A DNA stretch of 64,000 nt from Gemmatimonadetes bacterium 2013_60CM_65_52 (GCA_002215645.1 NGFI01000008.1:186001-250000), one strand, 5' to 3'; positions 31,110-39,965 are shown, counted from the stretch's first letter. The notes: generated from the letters alone by a model not told the origin. Numbers and translations are program-made.

Positions 31110-31466
31110 TTACGCCGAGAAGGAGCTGCCGCAGCCGCAGCCGCCCGTTGCGTTCGGATTCTTGAAGGTGAAGCCGGAGCCCTGCATCGACGAGGTATAA
31201 TCGATGATGACGCCGCTGATGTACTGCGCCGAGAAGGGGTCCACGAACACTCTGTAGCCTTCCTGCTCGACGACGAGGTCGTCCTCGGCCGCGGCATCCT
31301 CGATGAGCAACCCGTACTTGAAGCCGCTGCAGCCGCCCGGCTGGACGCTCACACGAAGCCCACCGATGGCGGGGTCCACGCCTTCCTGGGCCATGAACTT
31401 CTTGACCTCGACGCCCGCCACGGGCGTGAGGGTCATGAGAACTTCCGGGGTATTGGTGGTGCTCAC
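31110..31466 (-). CDS. erpA: Iron-sulfur cluster assembly/insertion protein (IscA/ErpA/HesB family)
   Basis: A 118-residue A-type carrier with the three conserved cysteines: Cys46 in GGCSGFKYG and the C-terminal GCGCGSSF (Cys110, Cys112). It accepts and delivers Fe-S clusters. GTG 31466 is the start, because AGGAGG (31476-31471 on this strand) lies four bases upstream; an earlier in-frame GTG has no such site. It lies in the amino-sugar cluster, 13 nt before nagB, an unusual place. The ActB and Rrf2-type proteins in this window would need such a carrier. Confidence 0.9.
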   Translation of the reverse strand: MSTTNTPEVLMTLTPVAGVEVKKFMAQEGVDPAIGGLRVSVQPGGCSGFKYGLLIEDAAAEDDLVVEQEGYRVFVDPFSAQYISGVIIDYTSSMQGSGFTFKNPNATGGCGCGSSFSA

Positions 31467-31470
31467 TGGT

Positions 31471-31476
31471 CCTCCT
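31471..31476 (-). promoter_or_regulatory. Strong Shine-Dalgarno fixing the ErpA start
   Basis: On the minus strand AGGAGG is followed by ACCA and then GTG (31466), deciding the start codon of the A-type carrier gene. Confidence 0.75.
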
Positions 31477-31563
31477 GAGGTTCTAGCAGGCACAAGGGCC
31501 TGCGACGATCAGTCTTCAAATATATACCCTTCGGGGCAGATTCGTTCAAGAAATCCGAGGGGT

Positions 31564-33417
31564 TCAATCCGCCGCCATCGCCGCCGCGGGCGCGGGCCGC
31601 CCTCCCTCAGAACCCTCCGAGCGGAACGAGCGGGCGATCCACGCAAAGGCGAATGCTGCGATCGCCAGAAGGACAAACCCAGGGATCAGCTCGCCAAAGA
31701 TGATCTTCCCGATACCGAACAGGCTGCCGTAGACCGCCACGATACCCGCCACCCAGTTCGTCCACGCGAGGGCGCCACCGGGAATCGGCTCGCGGCCGTA
31801 TCCGAGCCGCTCGGACACATGCCGCCAGCCTGGTCCGCCCGGACGAACGCGTTCGTAGAATGACGCGAGCTTGCTGTCCGGCTCAGGCTTCGTCAGGAAC
31901 GTCACCGACAGCCATACGACGGTACTCACCGCGACGGTGATCAGCATCGTCCACGCGTCCGTGCGGAGATCGCCCTCAGGGAACCGGCCCACGAGGGCCG
32001 AACTGGCGAGAACCGAGACGACGAACGACGCCACCATGGCGCTGATCTCGCTCCACGCATTCACACGCCACCAATACCAGCGCAGAATGAGCACGAGCCC
32101 CGTGCCGGCGCCGAGATTCAGCAGGAACTTCCAGGCGCCTTCCACGGTCTGGAGGTGCATGGTCACGAACACGGAGGCGAGGAAGAGTCCTACCGTCGTC
32201 CAGCGCGACACGGTGACGTAGTGGCGCTCCGACGCGGCCGGTTTCAGGAACCGCTTGTAGAAGTCGTTCACGAGATACGACGCGCCCCAGTTCAACTGCG
32301 TCCCGACCGTGGACATGTACGCCGCCGCGAAACCGGCCATCATGAATCCACGCCACGGCGTCGGCAGCAGGTCGACGAAGGCCTGCACGTACGCGGCCTC
32401 CTTGTCGTGCGTGGGGCCAACGCCGTTGGGATAGAGGATCACCGTCGCGAGACCGGTGATGATCCACGGCCAGGGACGAATGGCGTAGTGCGCGACATTG
32501 AAGAACAACGTCGCGAGCACGCCGTCGCGCTCCGTCTTGCTGGAGAAGATGCGCTGCGCCACGTACCCGCCGCCGCCCGGCTCCGCTCCCGGATACCATG
32601 CTGCCCACCACTGCACCGAGAGGAACACGACGAGCGCGGTGAGCGGCATCCACGCGTATGTCGTGAGGCCGTTCGGCGTGACACTCACCGGCAAGACGGA
32701 AATCGCGGCGTCGGCACTGCCGAAGTGCGTCGCGAGTCCCGCCTTGAGCGGACCGATCCCTCCGACCGCCCGGACAGCGTACACCGCGAGAATGATCACG
32801 GCCGTCATCTTGATGACGAATTGCACGAGGTCGGTCCACAACACCGCCCACATGCCGGCGCCCGCCGAATACGCCACGGTGATGACGAAGCAGATCCCGA
32901 CGGCGAGCACTTCGCCGGACACGGTGAGCCCGAGCACATTCACGTCGTGCAGGCCGAGCGAGATCGTGAGGATCTTGATCATCGCGCGGGTCACCCATCC
33001 GAGGATGATCAGATTGATCGGAATCGCCAGGTAGAGCGCGCGGAATCCACGCAACGCCGCCGCCGGCGCGCCGCTGTATCGCAGCTCGGCGAATTCGACG
33101 TCCGTCATCACGCCGGCGCGCCGCCAGAGCCGCGCGAAGAAGAACACCGTGAGCATGCCGCTCATGAGAAAATTCCACCAGAGCCAGTTTCCCGCCACGC
33201 CGTTCTTCGCGACGAGTCCCGTGACCACGAGCGGCGTGTCGGCCGCGAAGGTCGTCGCCACCATGCTCGCGCCGGCGAGCCACCAGCTCACGTTGCGGCC
33301 CGACAGGAAATACTGCTCGATGCTCTCGCCCCCCTTCTTCGTGAAGAGGAGACCGATGCCCATCGAGAGCGCGAAGTAGGCGATGACGATGGCCCAGTCG
33401 ATCGCGGTGAGATTCAT
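31564..33417 (-). CDS. Sodium:solute symporter (SSS family), large form
   Basis: A 617-residue SSS transporter with ~14 membrane segments. It shows the early WAIVIAYFALSMGIGLLF, FLSGRNVSWWLAGASMVATT (TM2 region with the sodium-site pattern) and AAYMSTVGTQLNWGASYLVN. The C-terminal extension, beyond the canonical 13 TMs, includes another hydrophobic stretch near the end. ATG 33417 overlaps the stop of the serine hydrolase gene (ATGA). The substrate is probably a sugar or peptide-type nutrient, judging from neighbours only. Confidence 0.83.
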   Translation of the reverse strand: MNLTAIDWAIVIAYFALSMGIGLLFTKKGGESIEQYFLSGRNVSWWLAGASMVATTFAADTPLVVTGLVAKNGVAGNWLWWNFLMSGMLTVFFFARLWRRAGVMTDVEFAELRYSGAPAAALRGFRALYLAIPINLIILGWVTRAMIKILTISLGLHDVNVLGLTVSGEVLAVGICFVITVAYSAGAGMWAVLWTDLVQFVIKMTAVIILAVYAVRAVGGIGPLKAGLATHFGSADAAISVLPVSVTPNGLTTYAWMPLTALVVFLSVQWWAAWYPGAEPGGGGYVAQRIFSSKTERDGVLATLFFNVAHYAIRPWPWIITGLATVILYPNGVGPTHDKEAAYVQAFVDLLPTPWRGFMMAGFAAAYMSTVGTQLNWGASYLVNDFYKRFLKPAASERHYVTVSRWTTVGLFLASVFVTMHLQTVEGAWKFLLNLGAGTGLVLILRWYWWRVNAWSEISAMVASFVVSVLASSALVGRFPEGDLRTDAWTMLITVAVSTVVWLSVTFLTKPEPDSKLASFYERVRPGGPGWRHVSERLGYGREPIPGGALAWTNWVAGIVAVYGSLFGIGKIIFGELIPGFVLLAIAAFAFAWIARSFRSEGSEGGRPAPAAAMAAD

Positions 33418-34613
33418 GGCCGCCCGGGTTGCGGGGTGGGAGAAGACGTTGCGGCGTCGATGCCGCGGACGACGTCGGGAAACAGAGCGCGCATGGCTGC
33501 GTCGGCAACCGCGATGCGCACGGGACCGATCCTGCTGTGCTCGCGCGTGGGATTCACGCGGTTCGTGAGCAGTACGACGGCGAGATCGTGCTGCGGGGCG
33601 ATCCAGATGGACGTCCCGGTAAAACCCGTATGGCCGAACGCGGGACGCTTGAAGTAATGTCCTGCTGAGCTGTTCTCGCTCGGCGTATCCCATCCCAGCG
33701 CCCGGCTCGAGAACGTGGAGTCCACGACGGTCGTGAACAACGTGATGGTGGACGATTTCGCGAGACGGCGCCCGTCGAGCGAGCCGCCGTTGAGATACGT
33801 GCGCGCGAGCCGTTCCACGTCGTGCGCCGTGCTGAACAGCCCGGCGTGCGCCGATACGCCGCCCAGCGCGTACGCATTTTCATCGTGTACTTCACCGACG
33901 AGCAGCCGGTTGCGCCATGGATCGCGCTCGGTCGGCGCGATGCGCCCGCGGAGCTCTGGTGGCGGCCGGAACCGAGTGTCCCGCATGCCGAGCGGACGGA
34001 AGACATGCCGCGCGAGATATCGATCGAGCGATTCACCGCTGACGCGCTCGACGATCTTGCCGAGCAGGATTGCACCGATGTCGCTGTACACCATGCGGAC
34101 GCCGGGCAGCGTGTCGAGCGGCGTGGCAAAGAACAGCGCGAGCGTGGAATCGGGGGACACGTTGTTCTTGAAGTACTGCTTGAACGCGGGCAATCCGCTC
34201 TGATGTGTGATCAGGTGGCGAACCGTGACTCGCTCCTTGTTCGCGCCGGTCCACTCGGGAAGGTAGCGCTGCACGGGAGCGTCGAGATCCACGCGCCCTT
34301 GCTCCACGAGCTGCATCATCGCGGACGTCATGCCGATCACTTTCGTCAGCGACGCCATGTCCCACATGGTGTTGACGTCGGCGCGCGGAGACGGCGACCA
34401 ATCGAGATGTCCCGATGCGACCGCCACGAGCGGACCACGATGTGTGCTGACGATTGCCACGGCGCCGGGGAATGCGCTGTCTCGCACCGCGGCATCGAGG
34501 ATGGATTGGAGCTGCGCGGCCAACGAGTCGCGCGCCGCGCGGCTCGGCGCGTGTTGCGCCGGGAGCGCAAGGATCGGCAGAAATTGGAGAAGGAGGCGGT
34601 GGCGGCGCAGCAT
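33414..34613 (-). CDS. Secreted serine hydrolase, class C beta-lactamase/PBP-like
   Basis: A 399-residue protein with a signal peptide (MLRRHRLLLQFLPILALPA). The class C beta-lactamase fold is shown by SLTK (Ser88, Lys91), VYSDIG (Tyr-Ser-Asp in place of YxN) and HTGFTGT as the KTG-like third motif. Such proteins are esterases, D-amino-acid-acting peptidases or muropeptide-associated enzymes; related domains are often linked to N-acetylglucosaminidases. Its place at the head of an amino-sugar salvage cluster supports a role on cell-wall-derived material (inference). True beta-lactamase activity is unlikely to be its main role. Confidence 0.8.
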   Translation of the reverse strand: MLRRHRLLLQFLPILALPAQHAPSRAARDSLAAQLQSILDAAVRDSAFPGAVAIVSTHRGPLVAVASGHLDWSPSPRADVNTMWDMASLTKVIGMTSAMMQLVEQGRVDLDAPVQRYLPEWTGANKERVTVRHLITHQSGLPAFKQYFKNNVSPDSTLALFFATPLDTLPGVRMVYSDIGAILLGKIVERVSGESLDRYLARHVFRPLGMRDTRFRPPPELRGRIAPTERDPWRNRLLVGEVHDENAYALGGVSAHAGLFSTAHDVERLARTYLNGGSLDGRRLAKSSTITLFTTVVDSTFSSRALGWDTPSENSSAGHYFKRPAFGHTGFTGTSIWIAPQHDLAVVLLTNRVNPTREHSRIGPVRIAVADAAMRALFPDVVRGIDAATSSPTPQPGRP

Positions 34614-34788
34614 GATGTGGGTGCGAGCGGGTTTCGCGTGCGATGATGTGCCGATCGTTTCGCGGGGCCGCAAGGTAGCGGCGCACGGAAACAGCGGATA
34701 ATCTGGAGCAGGGTCTGCCGCCTGTGCATGTGTCTTGCACTCGGCGCGCTCGACAGGAGCACACCGCACACCAACGAGGAGCCGTACG

Positions 34789-35130
34789 ATGAGAGCTTCC
34801 CACAGGGCCGCGCTGTTCGCGCTTGCGCTGGCTGGCGCCGCGTGTGGGCCGCGGCAGGCCGAGGTCCGCACGGCGCCGTCGGCCACCGGCGAGCAGTCCG
34901 TCCAGGTGACGAACAATCTGAGTCAGGCCGTGAACGTATACGTGACGCCGAGCGGCGGGTCCGAGCTGTTCCTCCGGCAGGTGCCCGCGAACACCGTCGA
35001 GAAGGTGCCGGTGCAGGGTGTCGCGAGCGGAACCTCGGTGACGTTCAAGGCCGTGACGGTGGACGGATCTCGCACGTATCAGAGCAGGGCGGTGACGCTC
35101 ACCGGGCTGTATGTCTGGCCGGTCCCATAG
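34789..35130 (+). CDS. Small putative lipoprotein
   Basis: A 113-residue protein of unknown function. ATG 34789 has a GAGGAG Shine-Dalgarno 7 nt upstream and gives a lipoprotein signal ending in LAGAAC (Cys19). The mature part is a compact beta-rich domain (SVQVTNNLSQAVNVYVTPSG; ELFLRQVPANTVEKVPVQG), like an immunoglobulin-type fold. It is divergent from the serine hydrolase gene across a 175-nt gap. An older in-frame start at 34735 would put a charged stretch before the signal and is rejected. Confidence 0.65.
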   Translation: MRASHRAALFALALAGAACGPRQAEVRTAPSATGEQSVQVTNNLSQAVNVYVTPSGGSELFLRQVPANTVEKVPVQGVASGTSVTFKAVTVDGSRTYQSRAVTLTGLYVWPVP

Positions 35131-35197
35131 CGCATTTTGGACGTGGCCGTGGCGATATCGTCCCGTTGCTCCACATTGTGACGTTGAATAGCTTTAC

Positions 35198-35221
35198 GGG
35201 CCGGAGCGACCACTCCGGTCC
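35198..35221. terminator. Hairpin between the lipoprotein and PIP-synthase genes
   Basis: CCGGAG-cgacca-CTCCGG (35201-35218) extends to nine pairs with one G-T. No T-tract follows, so it is a weak terminator at best, or a leader structure of the next gene. Confidence 0.35.
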
Positions 35222-35293
35222 GTCTGCTGTTTCGCCATCTGTTTCCGCTGCGCGACTGCTCGGCTGCGGGACCTCCGTGCGCTCCGGAGCCGC

Positions 35294-35998
35294 ATGAAGC
35301 TTCTGCCCGACTGGGTCACAACTGGCTATCTGCGTCTCATCGACCCAGCGGCAAATTGGCTGGTGAAGAAGCAGGTGCACCCGAACTCGATCACCGTGTT
35401 CGGTACGTTGTGCACGGTGGCGGGCGGCATTCTGTACGCGGCGGGCCACATTCGCACTGGTGGCTGGGTCCTGTCGCTCACCGCGCTCTTCGACGTGCTC
35501 GACGGCACGGTTGCGCGGCGCTCCAACCGCAGCTCGACGTTCGGCGCGTTTCTCGATTCGACGCTCGACCGGCTGGCTGACGGGTTCGTGTTGGGCGGCC
35601 TGGCGGTGTTCTACGCCAGCAGCCGGTTGCACGGCAGCATTCCGCTCATGATCACGGCCCTGCTCGGGCTCATGGGCGCATTTCTCACCTCGTACACGCG
35701 TGCACGCGCCGAGTCGCTGGGACTCGATGCGAAGGTGGGGCTGCTCCAGCGTCCCGAGCGCGTCGTGCTCATGGCCGCGCCGCAGGCGTTGTTCGGCCTC
35801 GTGTTCGACGGGTGGGCGCTCGCCATCATCGTTGTCATTCTGACCGTTACGGCCTGGATCACCGTGATTCAGCGCGTGGACTACGTCTACAGGGCGACCA
35901 CGCGTGCGGATGAAGCCGAAGCGCGTACGGAGACCGAGGCACGGCCCCGGTTCTTCGCGCGGCGTCGGACACCACGGCCTCTGCTCAAAGGAGAATAG
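35294..35998 (+). CDS. CDP-alcohol phosphatidyltransferase (phosphatidylinositol-phosphate synthase-like)
   Basis: A 234-residue integral membrane enzyme with the complete family motif DxxDGxxARx8GxxxDxxxD: Asp67, Asp70, Gly71, Ala74-Arg75, Gly84, Asp88 and Asp92. It joins a CDP-lipid to an alcohol. The next gene makes inositol 3-phosphate, so the product is probably phosphatidylinositol phosphate (known pairing in actinobacteria; inference here). About six membrane segments are visible; the C-terminal ~40 residues are charged. SD and spacing are ordinary; the inositol synthase GTG follows 3 nt after the stop. Confidence 0.85.
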   Translation: MKLLPDWVTTGYLRLIDPAANWLVKKQVHPNSITVFGTLCTVAGGILYAAGHIRTGGWVLSLTALFDVLDGTVARRSNRSSTFGAFLDSTLDRLADGFVLGGLAVFYASSRLHGSIPLMITALLGLMGAFLTSYTRARAESLGLDAKVGLLQRPERVVLMAAPQALFGLVFDGWALAIIVVILTVTAWITVIQRVDYVYRATTRADEAEARTETEARPRFFARRRTPRPLLKGE

Positions 35999-36001
35999 TT
36001 C

Positions 36002-37333
36002 GTGCAAGGTTCCGCCTCAGTCGCACGCAAGACCCCGCGCCCGGCCTCCGGGCGACTCGGCATTCTTACGCCGGGCTTGGGCGCAGTCGCCACGACGTTC
36101 ATGGCCGGTGTGGAGAGCATCCGCCGTGGCTCGACACAACCCATCGGCTCACTCACGCAGCTCGCGACCATCCGCCTTGGAAAGCGGACGGAAAATCGCG
36201 CGCCGCTCATCAAGGACTTCGTCCCGCTCGCGGATCTCAACGACATCGTGTTCGGTGCGTGGGATCCCATCCCGGACGATGCCTACACCGCCGCAAAAAA
36301 GGCGGGCGTCCTCGAGGAACGGCATCTCGAGCCGATCGCCGCGTTTCTCCAGGCCATCAAGCCCATGCCGGCGGTGTTCGAGAACAAGTACGTCACGCGC
36401 ATTCACGGCACCAACGTCAAGAAGGGCAAGACCAAGCGTGATCTCGCCGAACAGCTGCGCCAGGACCTGCGCGAGTTCAAGGCGAAGAACAAGTGCGACC
36501 GGCTCGTCGTCGTCTGGTGCGCGTCCACCGAGATCTTCATCAAGCCCGGCCCGCAGCATGCCACGCTGGAGCAGTTCGAGAAGGCGATGGACAACAATGA
36601 CGACGCCATCGCGCCGTCGATGCTCTACGCGTACGCGGCCATCATGGAGGGCGTCCCCTTCTGCAACGGCGCGCCGAATCTGTCCGTGGACATTCCCGCG
36701 CTCGTCCAGCTCGCGAACGACAAGGGCGTCCCCATCTCCGGGAAGGACTTCAAGACGGGACAGACGTGGATGAAGACCGTCATCGCGCCGGGCATCAAGG
36801 CGCGCATGCTCGGCCTCGCCGGCTGGTACTCCACGAACATCCTCGGCAACCGCGATGGCGAAGTGCTCGACGATCCCGCCTCGTTCAAGACGAAGGAAGA
36901 GTCGAAGCTGTCGGTGTTGCACAACATCCTCCAGCCCGAGAAATATCCCGGGCTGTATGAGGGTTTCTCGCACGTGGTGCGCATCAACTACTACCCGCCG
37001 CGTGGCGACAACAAGGAAGGATGGGACAACATCGACATCGTCGGGTGGATGGGATACCCGATGCAGATCAAGGTGAACTTCCTGTGCCGCGATTCGATTC
37101 TCGCGGCGCCGCTCGTCCTCGACCTCGCGCTCTTCAGCGACTTCGCGCATCGCGCAGGCATGAAGGGCATCCAGGAGTGGCTCTCCTTCTACTACAAGAG
37201 CCCCATGGCGGCTCCCGGTCTCCAGCCGGAGCACGATCTCTTCATCCAGCAGACGAAGCTCAAGAACACGCTTCGTCACCTCATGGGCGAAGAGCAGATC
37301 ACGCACCTCGGACTGGAGTATTACCAGTCGTGA
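36002..37333 (+). CDS. ino1: Inositol-3-phosphate synthase (myo-inositol-1-phosphate synthase)
   Basis: A 443-residue NAD-dependent enzyme that cyclises glucose 6-phosphate to inositol 3-phosphate. It shows the dinucleotide loop ILTPGLGAVATTFMAGVE, the KNKCDRLVVVWCASTE strand and GKDFKTGQTWMKTVIAPG, the family's catalytic lysine region. It begins with GTG preceded by AAAGGAG. Coupled to a phosphatidyltransferase, it implies synthesis of inositol phospholipids. The stop overlaps the start of the next gene by four nt (GTGA). Confidence 0.92.
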   Translation: MQGSASVARKTPRPASGRLGILTPGLGAVATTFMAGVESIRRGSTQPIGSLTQLATIRLGKRTENRAPLIKDFVPLADLNDIVFGAWDPIPDDAYTAAKKAGVLEERHLEPIAAFLQAIKPMPAVFENKYVTRIHGTNVKKGKTKRDLAEQLRQDLREFKAKNKCDRLVVVWCASTEIFIKPGPQHATLEQFEKAMDNNDDAIAPSMLYAYAAIMEGVPFCNGAPNLSVDIPALVQLANDKGVPISGKDFKTGQTWMKTVIAPGIKARMLGLAGWYSTNILGNRDGEVLDDPASFKTKEESKLSVLHNILQPEKYPGLYEGFSHVVRINYYPPRGDNKEGWDNIDIVGWMGYPMQIKVNFLCRDSILAAPLVLDLALFSDFAHRAGMKGIQEWLSFYYKSPMAAPGLQPEHDLFIQQTKLKNTLRHLMGEEQITHLGLEYYQS

Positions 37334-37767
37334 CGCCTGCGACGGCCGCACGAGCCGGCATCACGGGCGCGTTCGTCATCGTGCTCGTCGGCGCCGTCTC
37401 GTGCGGTCCGCCGCGCAAGCCCGAACTGCGCCAGGGCTCGCCGAGCTATTCCTTCACGATCACCTCCGATCCGGTTCCTCCGCACGCGCGCGAGGACATC
37501 ATCTACACGATCACGGTGAAGGACAGAAAGACGGGGCAGCCCATCGAGACCGGAGAAGGGCGCATCTTCGCAAATACGCGTGAGATGGCGCGCACCTACG
37601 ACGGCTTCGTCAAGGCGCCGCAGGTCGGTGCCTACTCGGCCAAGCTCAATTTCGTCACCGCCGGCCAGTGGGCCGTCGGCATTCAGTTCCACAGCGACTC
37701 CACCAAGCCGCTCGAGAAGACGGAGTGGATGCAGGACGTCCTTCCCGATCGCAGCAAGATCCCGTAA
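37330..37767 (+). CDS. Putative lipoprotein with FixH/YtkA-like domain
   Basis: GTG 37330 overlaps the inositol synthase stop and gives 145 residues with a signal peptide and a lipobox-like AVSC (Cys25). The mature part has the look of YtkA/FixH-type beta-sandwich domains: YSFTITSDPVPPHAREDIIY, then YTITVKDRKTGQPIE, and a VGAYSAKLNFVTAGQWAVGIQ ending. Such domains often sit on lipoproteins linked to metal handling or oxidase assembly. Its exact role is unknown. Confidence 0.6.
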   Translation: MTPATAARAGITGAFVIVLVGAVSCGPPRKPELRQGSPSYSFTITSDPVPPHAREDIIYTITVKDRKTGQPIETGEGRIFANTREMARTYDGFVKAPQVGAYSAKLNFVTAGQWAVGIQFHSDSTKPLEKTEWMQDVLPDRSKIP

Positions 37768-38060
37768 TGCGTCATTTCTATCGCAGCCATGGCACGCCCG
37801 CCGAGGTGCTCGTCGTCGCCGACCGCTTCTTTGCGGAGCTCGGTCTCACGCAGGCCGCCACAACCGCCCGCACGCGCCAGCTCACCGGCTCGCTCGGTGC
37901 GCTCAAGCTTTCCGTTCGGGCCGAAGGTGGACATTACACCTTCGTCGAGGCCGTCACTGACCAGATCGGAGAAAGTCGCCTCGATCGGAACGTGAAACGG
38001 TTTTTCGTCCTCCTGCACCGCGCAGACGACCCTTCGCACGCGCTCGAAGCCGCGTACTGA
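37767..38060 (+). CDS. Small unknown protein (97 aa)
   Basis: ATG 37767 overlaps the preceding stop (TAATG). The 97-residue product has no signal or membrane segment; its sequence (HGTPAEVLVVADRFFAELGL; KLSVRAEGGHYTFVEAVTD) suggests a small alpha/beta fold. No family is recognised. It is coupled to both neighbours by overlapping start/stop codons, so it is very likely expressed. Confidence 0.55.
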   Translation: MRHFYRSHGTPAEVLVVADRFFAELGLTQAATTARTRQLTGSLGALKLSVRAEGGHYTFVEAVTDQIGESRLDRNVKRFFVLLHRADDPSHALEAAY

Positions 38061-38374
38061 TGGGACCCGCCGTGCCGGGCGATGCGACGGATGACGGAGT
38101 CTGGCCTTATCTTGGTGTGGGATGTGTCAGCGCGATCGCCGGCCTGGCGGCGGGCGGGATGATCGCGGTGCTCATCTCGAAGATCGTCGGCAGCGTGGGG
38201 GGCTGCGCGCCCGACGCCGACACGGGCGCCCCATGCAACTGGAGCACCTATTGGACCTGGGGCGCGCGCGCCGGCGTGGTCCTGTTTCCCGCGGTCGTGC
38301 TATGGCGGATGCGGCGGTCGCGCCGGCGTTCGCGAAACTCCGAAGTGAGAGGAACTGGCAGTGGCACGCGTTGA
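38060..38374 (+). CDS. Small membrane protein (104 aa)
   Basis: A 104-residue protein starting at a TGATG overlap. Two hydrophobic segments are visible (YLGVGCVSAIAGLAAGGMIA near residue 15-35 and GARAGVVLFPAVVLW near 73-90), separated by a loop with two cysteines (GGCAPDADTGAPCNW), followed by an Arg-rich tail. Function unknown. Its 3' end overlaps the GTG of the lipoyl E2 gene by 14 nt. Confidence 0.55.
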   Translation: MGPAVPGDATDDGVWPYLGVGCVSAIAGLAAGGMIAVLISKIVGSVGGCAPDADTGAPCNWSTYWTWGARAGVVLFPAVVLWRMRRSRRRSRNSEVRGTGSGTR

Positions 38375-39704
38375 CGTCATCATGCCCCAGATGGGTGAAT
38401 CCATCGCTGAGGGGACGCTTTCGAAGTGGCTGAAGAAGGTCGGCGACGCGGTCAAGCGCGATGAGCCGATCTTCGAGATCAGCACCGACAAGGTGGACGC
38501 GGAGATTCCGGCGCCCGCGGCGGGTGTCCTCGCGGAAGTCCTGGTGACCGAAGGGCAGACGGTCGCGGTGCAGACAATCGTGGCGAGGATCGAGACGGAG
38601 CAGGGTGCGTCGATCACGCCTGCGGCGGCGACGACTGCTCCTTCGGCTGCGGCAGCGCCGGCATCCGCCGCGGGGGCCCCCCCCAGTTCACAATCTGTGT
38701 CGGCGCCCGCCCCCACGCGTCACCCTGCGGCTGCAGCCGCAAGCGTTCCAGCGCCTCCTGCCGGCAACGGCCTCCAGGATCGCCTTCGCACCAAATCCTC
38801 TCCGCTCGTACGCAAGATTGCCGCGGAGCACGGCATCGAGCTCGCCGCCATGACCGGCTCCGGCATCCACGGCCGCGTCACCAGGCGCGACATCCAGGAG
38901 TACATCGACTCGGGTGCCGCGGCGCAGGCGTCCACGCGGCCGTCCATGCACGCACCCGGTGGCGTTACACCGCACGGTCCCACGCCCGAGCCGTGGCCCG
39001 GCGACCGCGTCGAACCGATGTCGAAGATTCGCGCCCTCACCAGCGAGCACATGGTGGCGTCGCGCCATACCAACGCGCACGTCACGTCGGTCTTCGAGAT
39101 CGATCTCACGCGCATTGCGCGCATTCGCCGCACGCAGCGCGCGGCGTTCGAAGCGCAGACCGGGCAGAAGCTCACCTTCCTGCCGTTCATCATAAAAGCG
39201 GCCATTGATTCGCTGAAGAAGTTCCCGGTGCTCAACGCCGCCGTGGCCGGCAGCAGCATCATCTATCGCAAGCAGTACAACATCGGCATCGCGGTCGCGC
39301 TCGACTGGGGGCTCATCGTTCCCGTCATCAGAGGCGCGGACGACCTCTCACTGTCGGGGCTGACGCGGTCGCTGAACGACCTCGCGGATCGCGCCCGCAC
39401 CAAGCGCCTGAAGCCCGAAGAAGTCCAGCACGCGACGTTCACCATCACGAACCCCGGCGTGTTCGGCTCCATCATGGGAACGCCCATCATTCCGCTTGGG
39501 ACGTCTGCCATTCTGGGACTCGGGGCCATCGAGAAGCGGCCGAAGGTGCTCGAGGGCGCCGACGGCGAGGACGTCATCGCCATTCGGACCTGCGCATTCT
39601 TCTCGCTGTCGTTCGATCACCGCATCGTCGACGGTTCGGACGCGGACAGATTCCTCGCGTCGCTCAAACAGTCGCTCGAGTCGTATCCGGACGGTACGCT
39701 CTGA
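38361..39704 (+). CDS. 2-oxo acid dehydrogenase E2 (dihydrolipoamide acyltransferase)
   Basis: A 447-residue E2 protein: lipoyl domain (Lys44 in EISTDKVDAEIP), an Ala/Pro-rich linker, a peripheral-subunit-binding domain (VRKIAAEHGIELAAMTGSG, ~residues 148-185), and a CoA-acyltransferase domain ending with SLSFDHRIVDGSDADRFL. It transfers acyl groups in a 2-oxo acid dehydrogenase complex; E1 and E3 are not in this window. The lipoyl domain can also donate electrons to AhpD-type peroxidases in mycobacteria, and an AhpD-like gene lies 4.6 kb downstream. The GTG start overlaps the preceding gene. Confidence 0.88.
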   Translation: MARVDVIMPQMGESIAEGTLSKWLKKVGDAVKRDEPIFEISTDKVDAEIPAPAAGVLAEVLVTEGQTVAVQTIVARIETEQGASITPAAATTAPSAAAAPASAAGAPPSSQSVSAPAPTRHPAAAAASVPAPPAGNGLQDRLRTKSSPLVRKIAAEHGIELAAMTGSGIHGRVTRRDIQEYIDSGAAAQASTRPSMHAPGGVTPHGPTPEPWPGDRVEPMSKIRALTSEHMVASRHTNAHVTSVFEIDLTRIARIRRTQRAAFEAQTGQKLTFLPFIIKAAIDSLKKFPVLNAAVAGSSIIYRKQYNIGIAVALDWGLIVPVIRGADDLSLSGLTRSLNDLADRARTKRLKPEEVQHATFTITNPGVFGSIMGTPIIPLGTSAILGLGAIEKRPKVLEGADGEDVIAIRTCAFFSLSFDHRIVDGSDADRFLASLKQSLESYPDGTL

Positions 39705-39964
39705 TGCCGCGCAGTCTCACGATTCAACGAACGCTCGTCACACCGCCGGACCGCGGTAAATTCGCTGAGCGGCTCCTGCGAAAGCGTGACTATTACGCAC
39801 AGGCGGGCTGCCGCTATTGGGTGTTCGAGGAGACCGGCCTGCCGGGCGCGTTTCTCGAGTTCTGCGAGGCGCCCGACGCGGCGACGCTCGCGCGCGCACA
39901 CGCGTCGGCGCCGGAGCGGGTGCTCGATCCCGCCCGCATCTATCACGAAGTGGAGCTTCCCTGA
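39704..39964 (+). CDS. Small unknown protein (86 aa)
   Basis: Starts at an ATG overlapping the E2 stop (TGATG). The 86-residue product (SLTIQRTLVTPPDRGKFAER; YWVFEETGLPGAFLEFCEA) looks like a small ferredoxin-like alpha/beta domain of the antibiotic-monooxygenase or NIPSNAP kind, but no diagnostic residue is present. Function unknown; coupling to E2 suggests a related role. Confidence 0.55.
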   Translation: MPRSLTIQRTLVTPPDRGKFAERLLRKRDYYAQAGCRYWVFEETGLPGAFLEFCEAPDAATLARAHASAPERVLDPARIYHEVELP

Positions 39965-39965
39965 C

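Noticed and set aside
37321-37692. Minus-strand ORF over the FixH-like lipoprotein gene
   Set aside because: The plus-strand frame has a lipobox and coupled start; the minus frame has no signal or context.
39263-39583. Minus-strand ORF within the E2 gene
   Set aside because: Lies entirely within the conserved acyltransferase domain on the other strand; no ribosome-binding site or homologous pattern.
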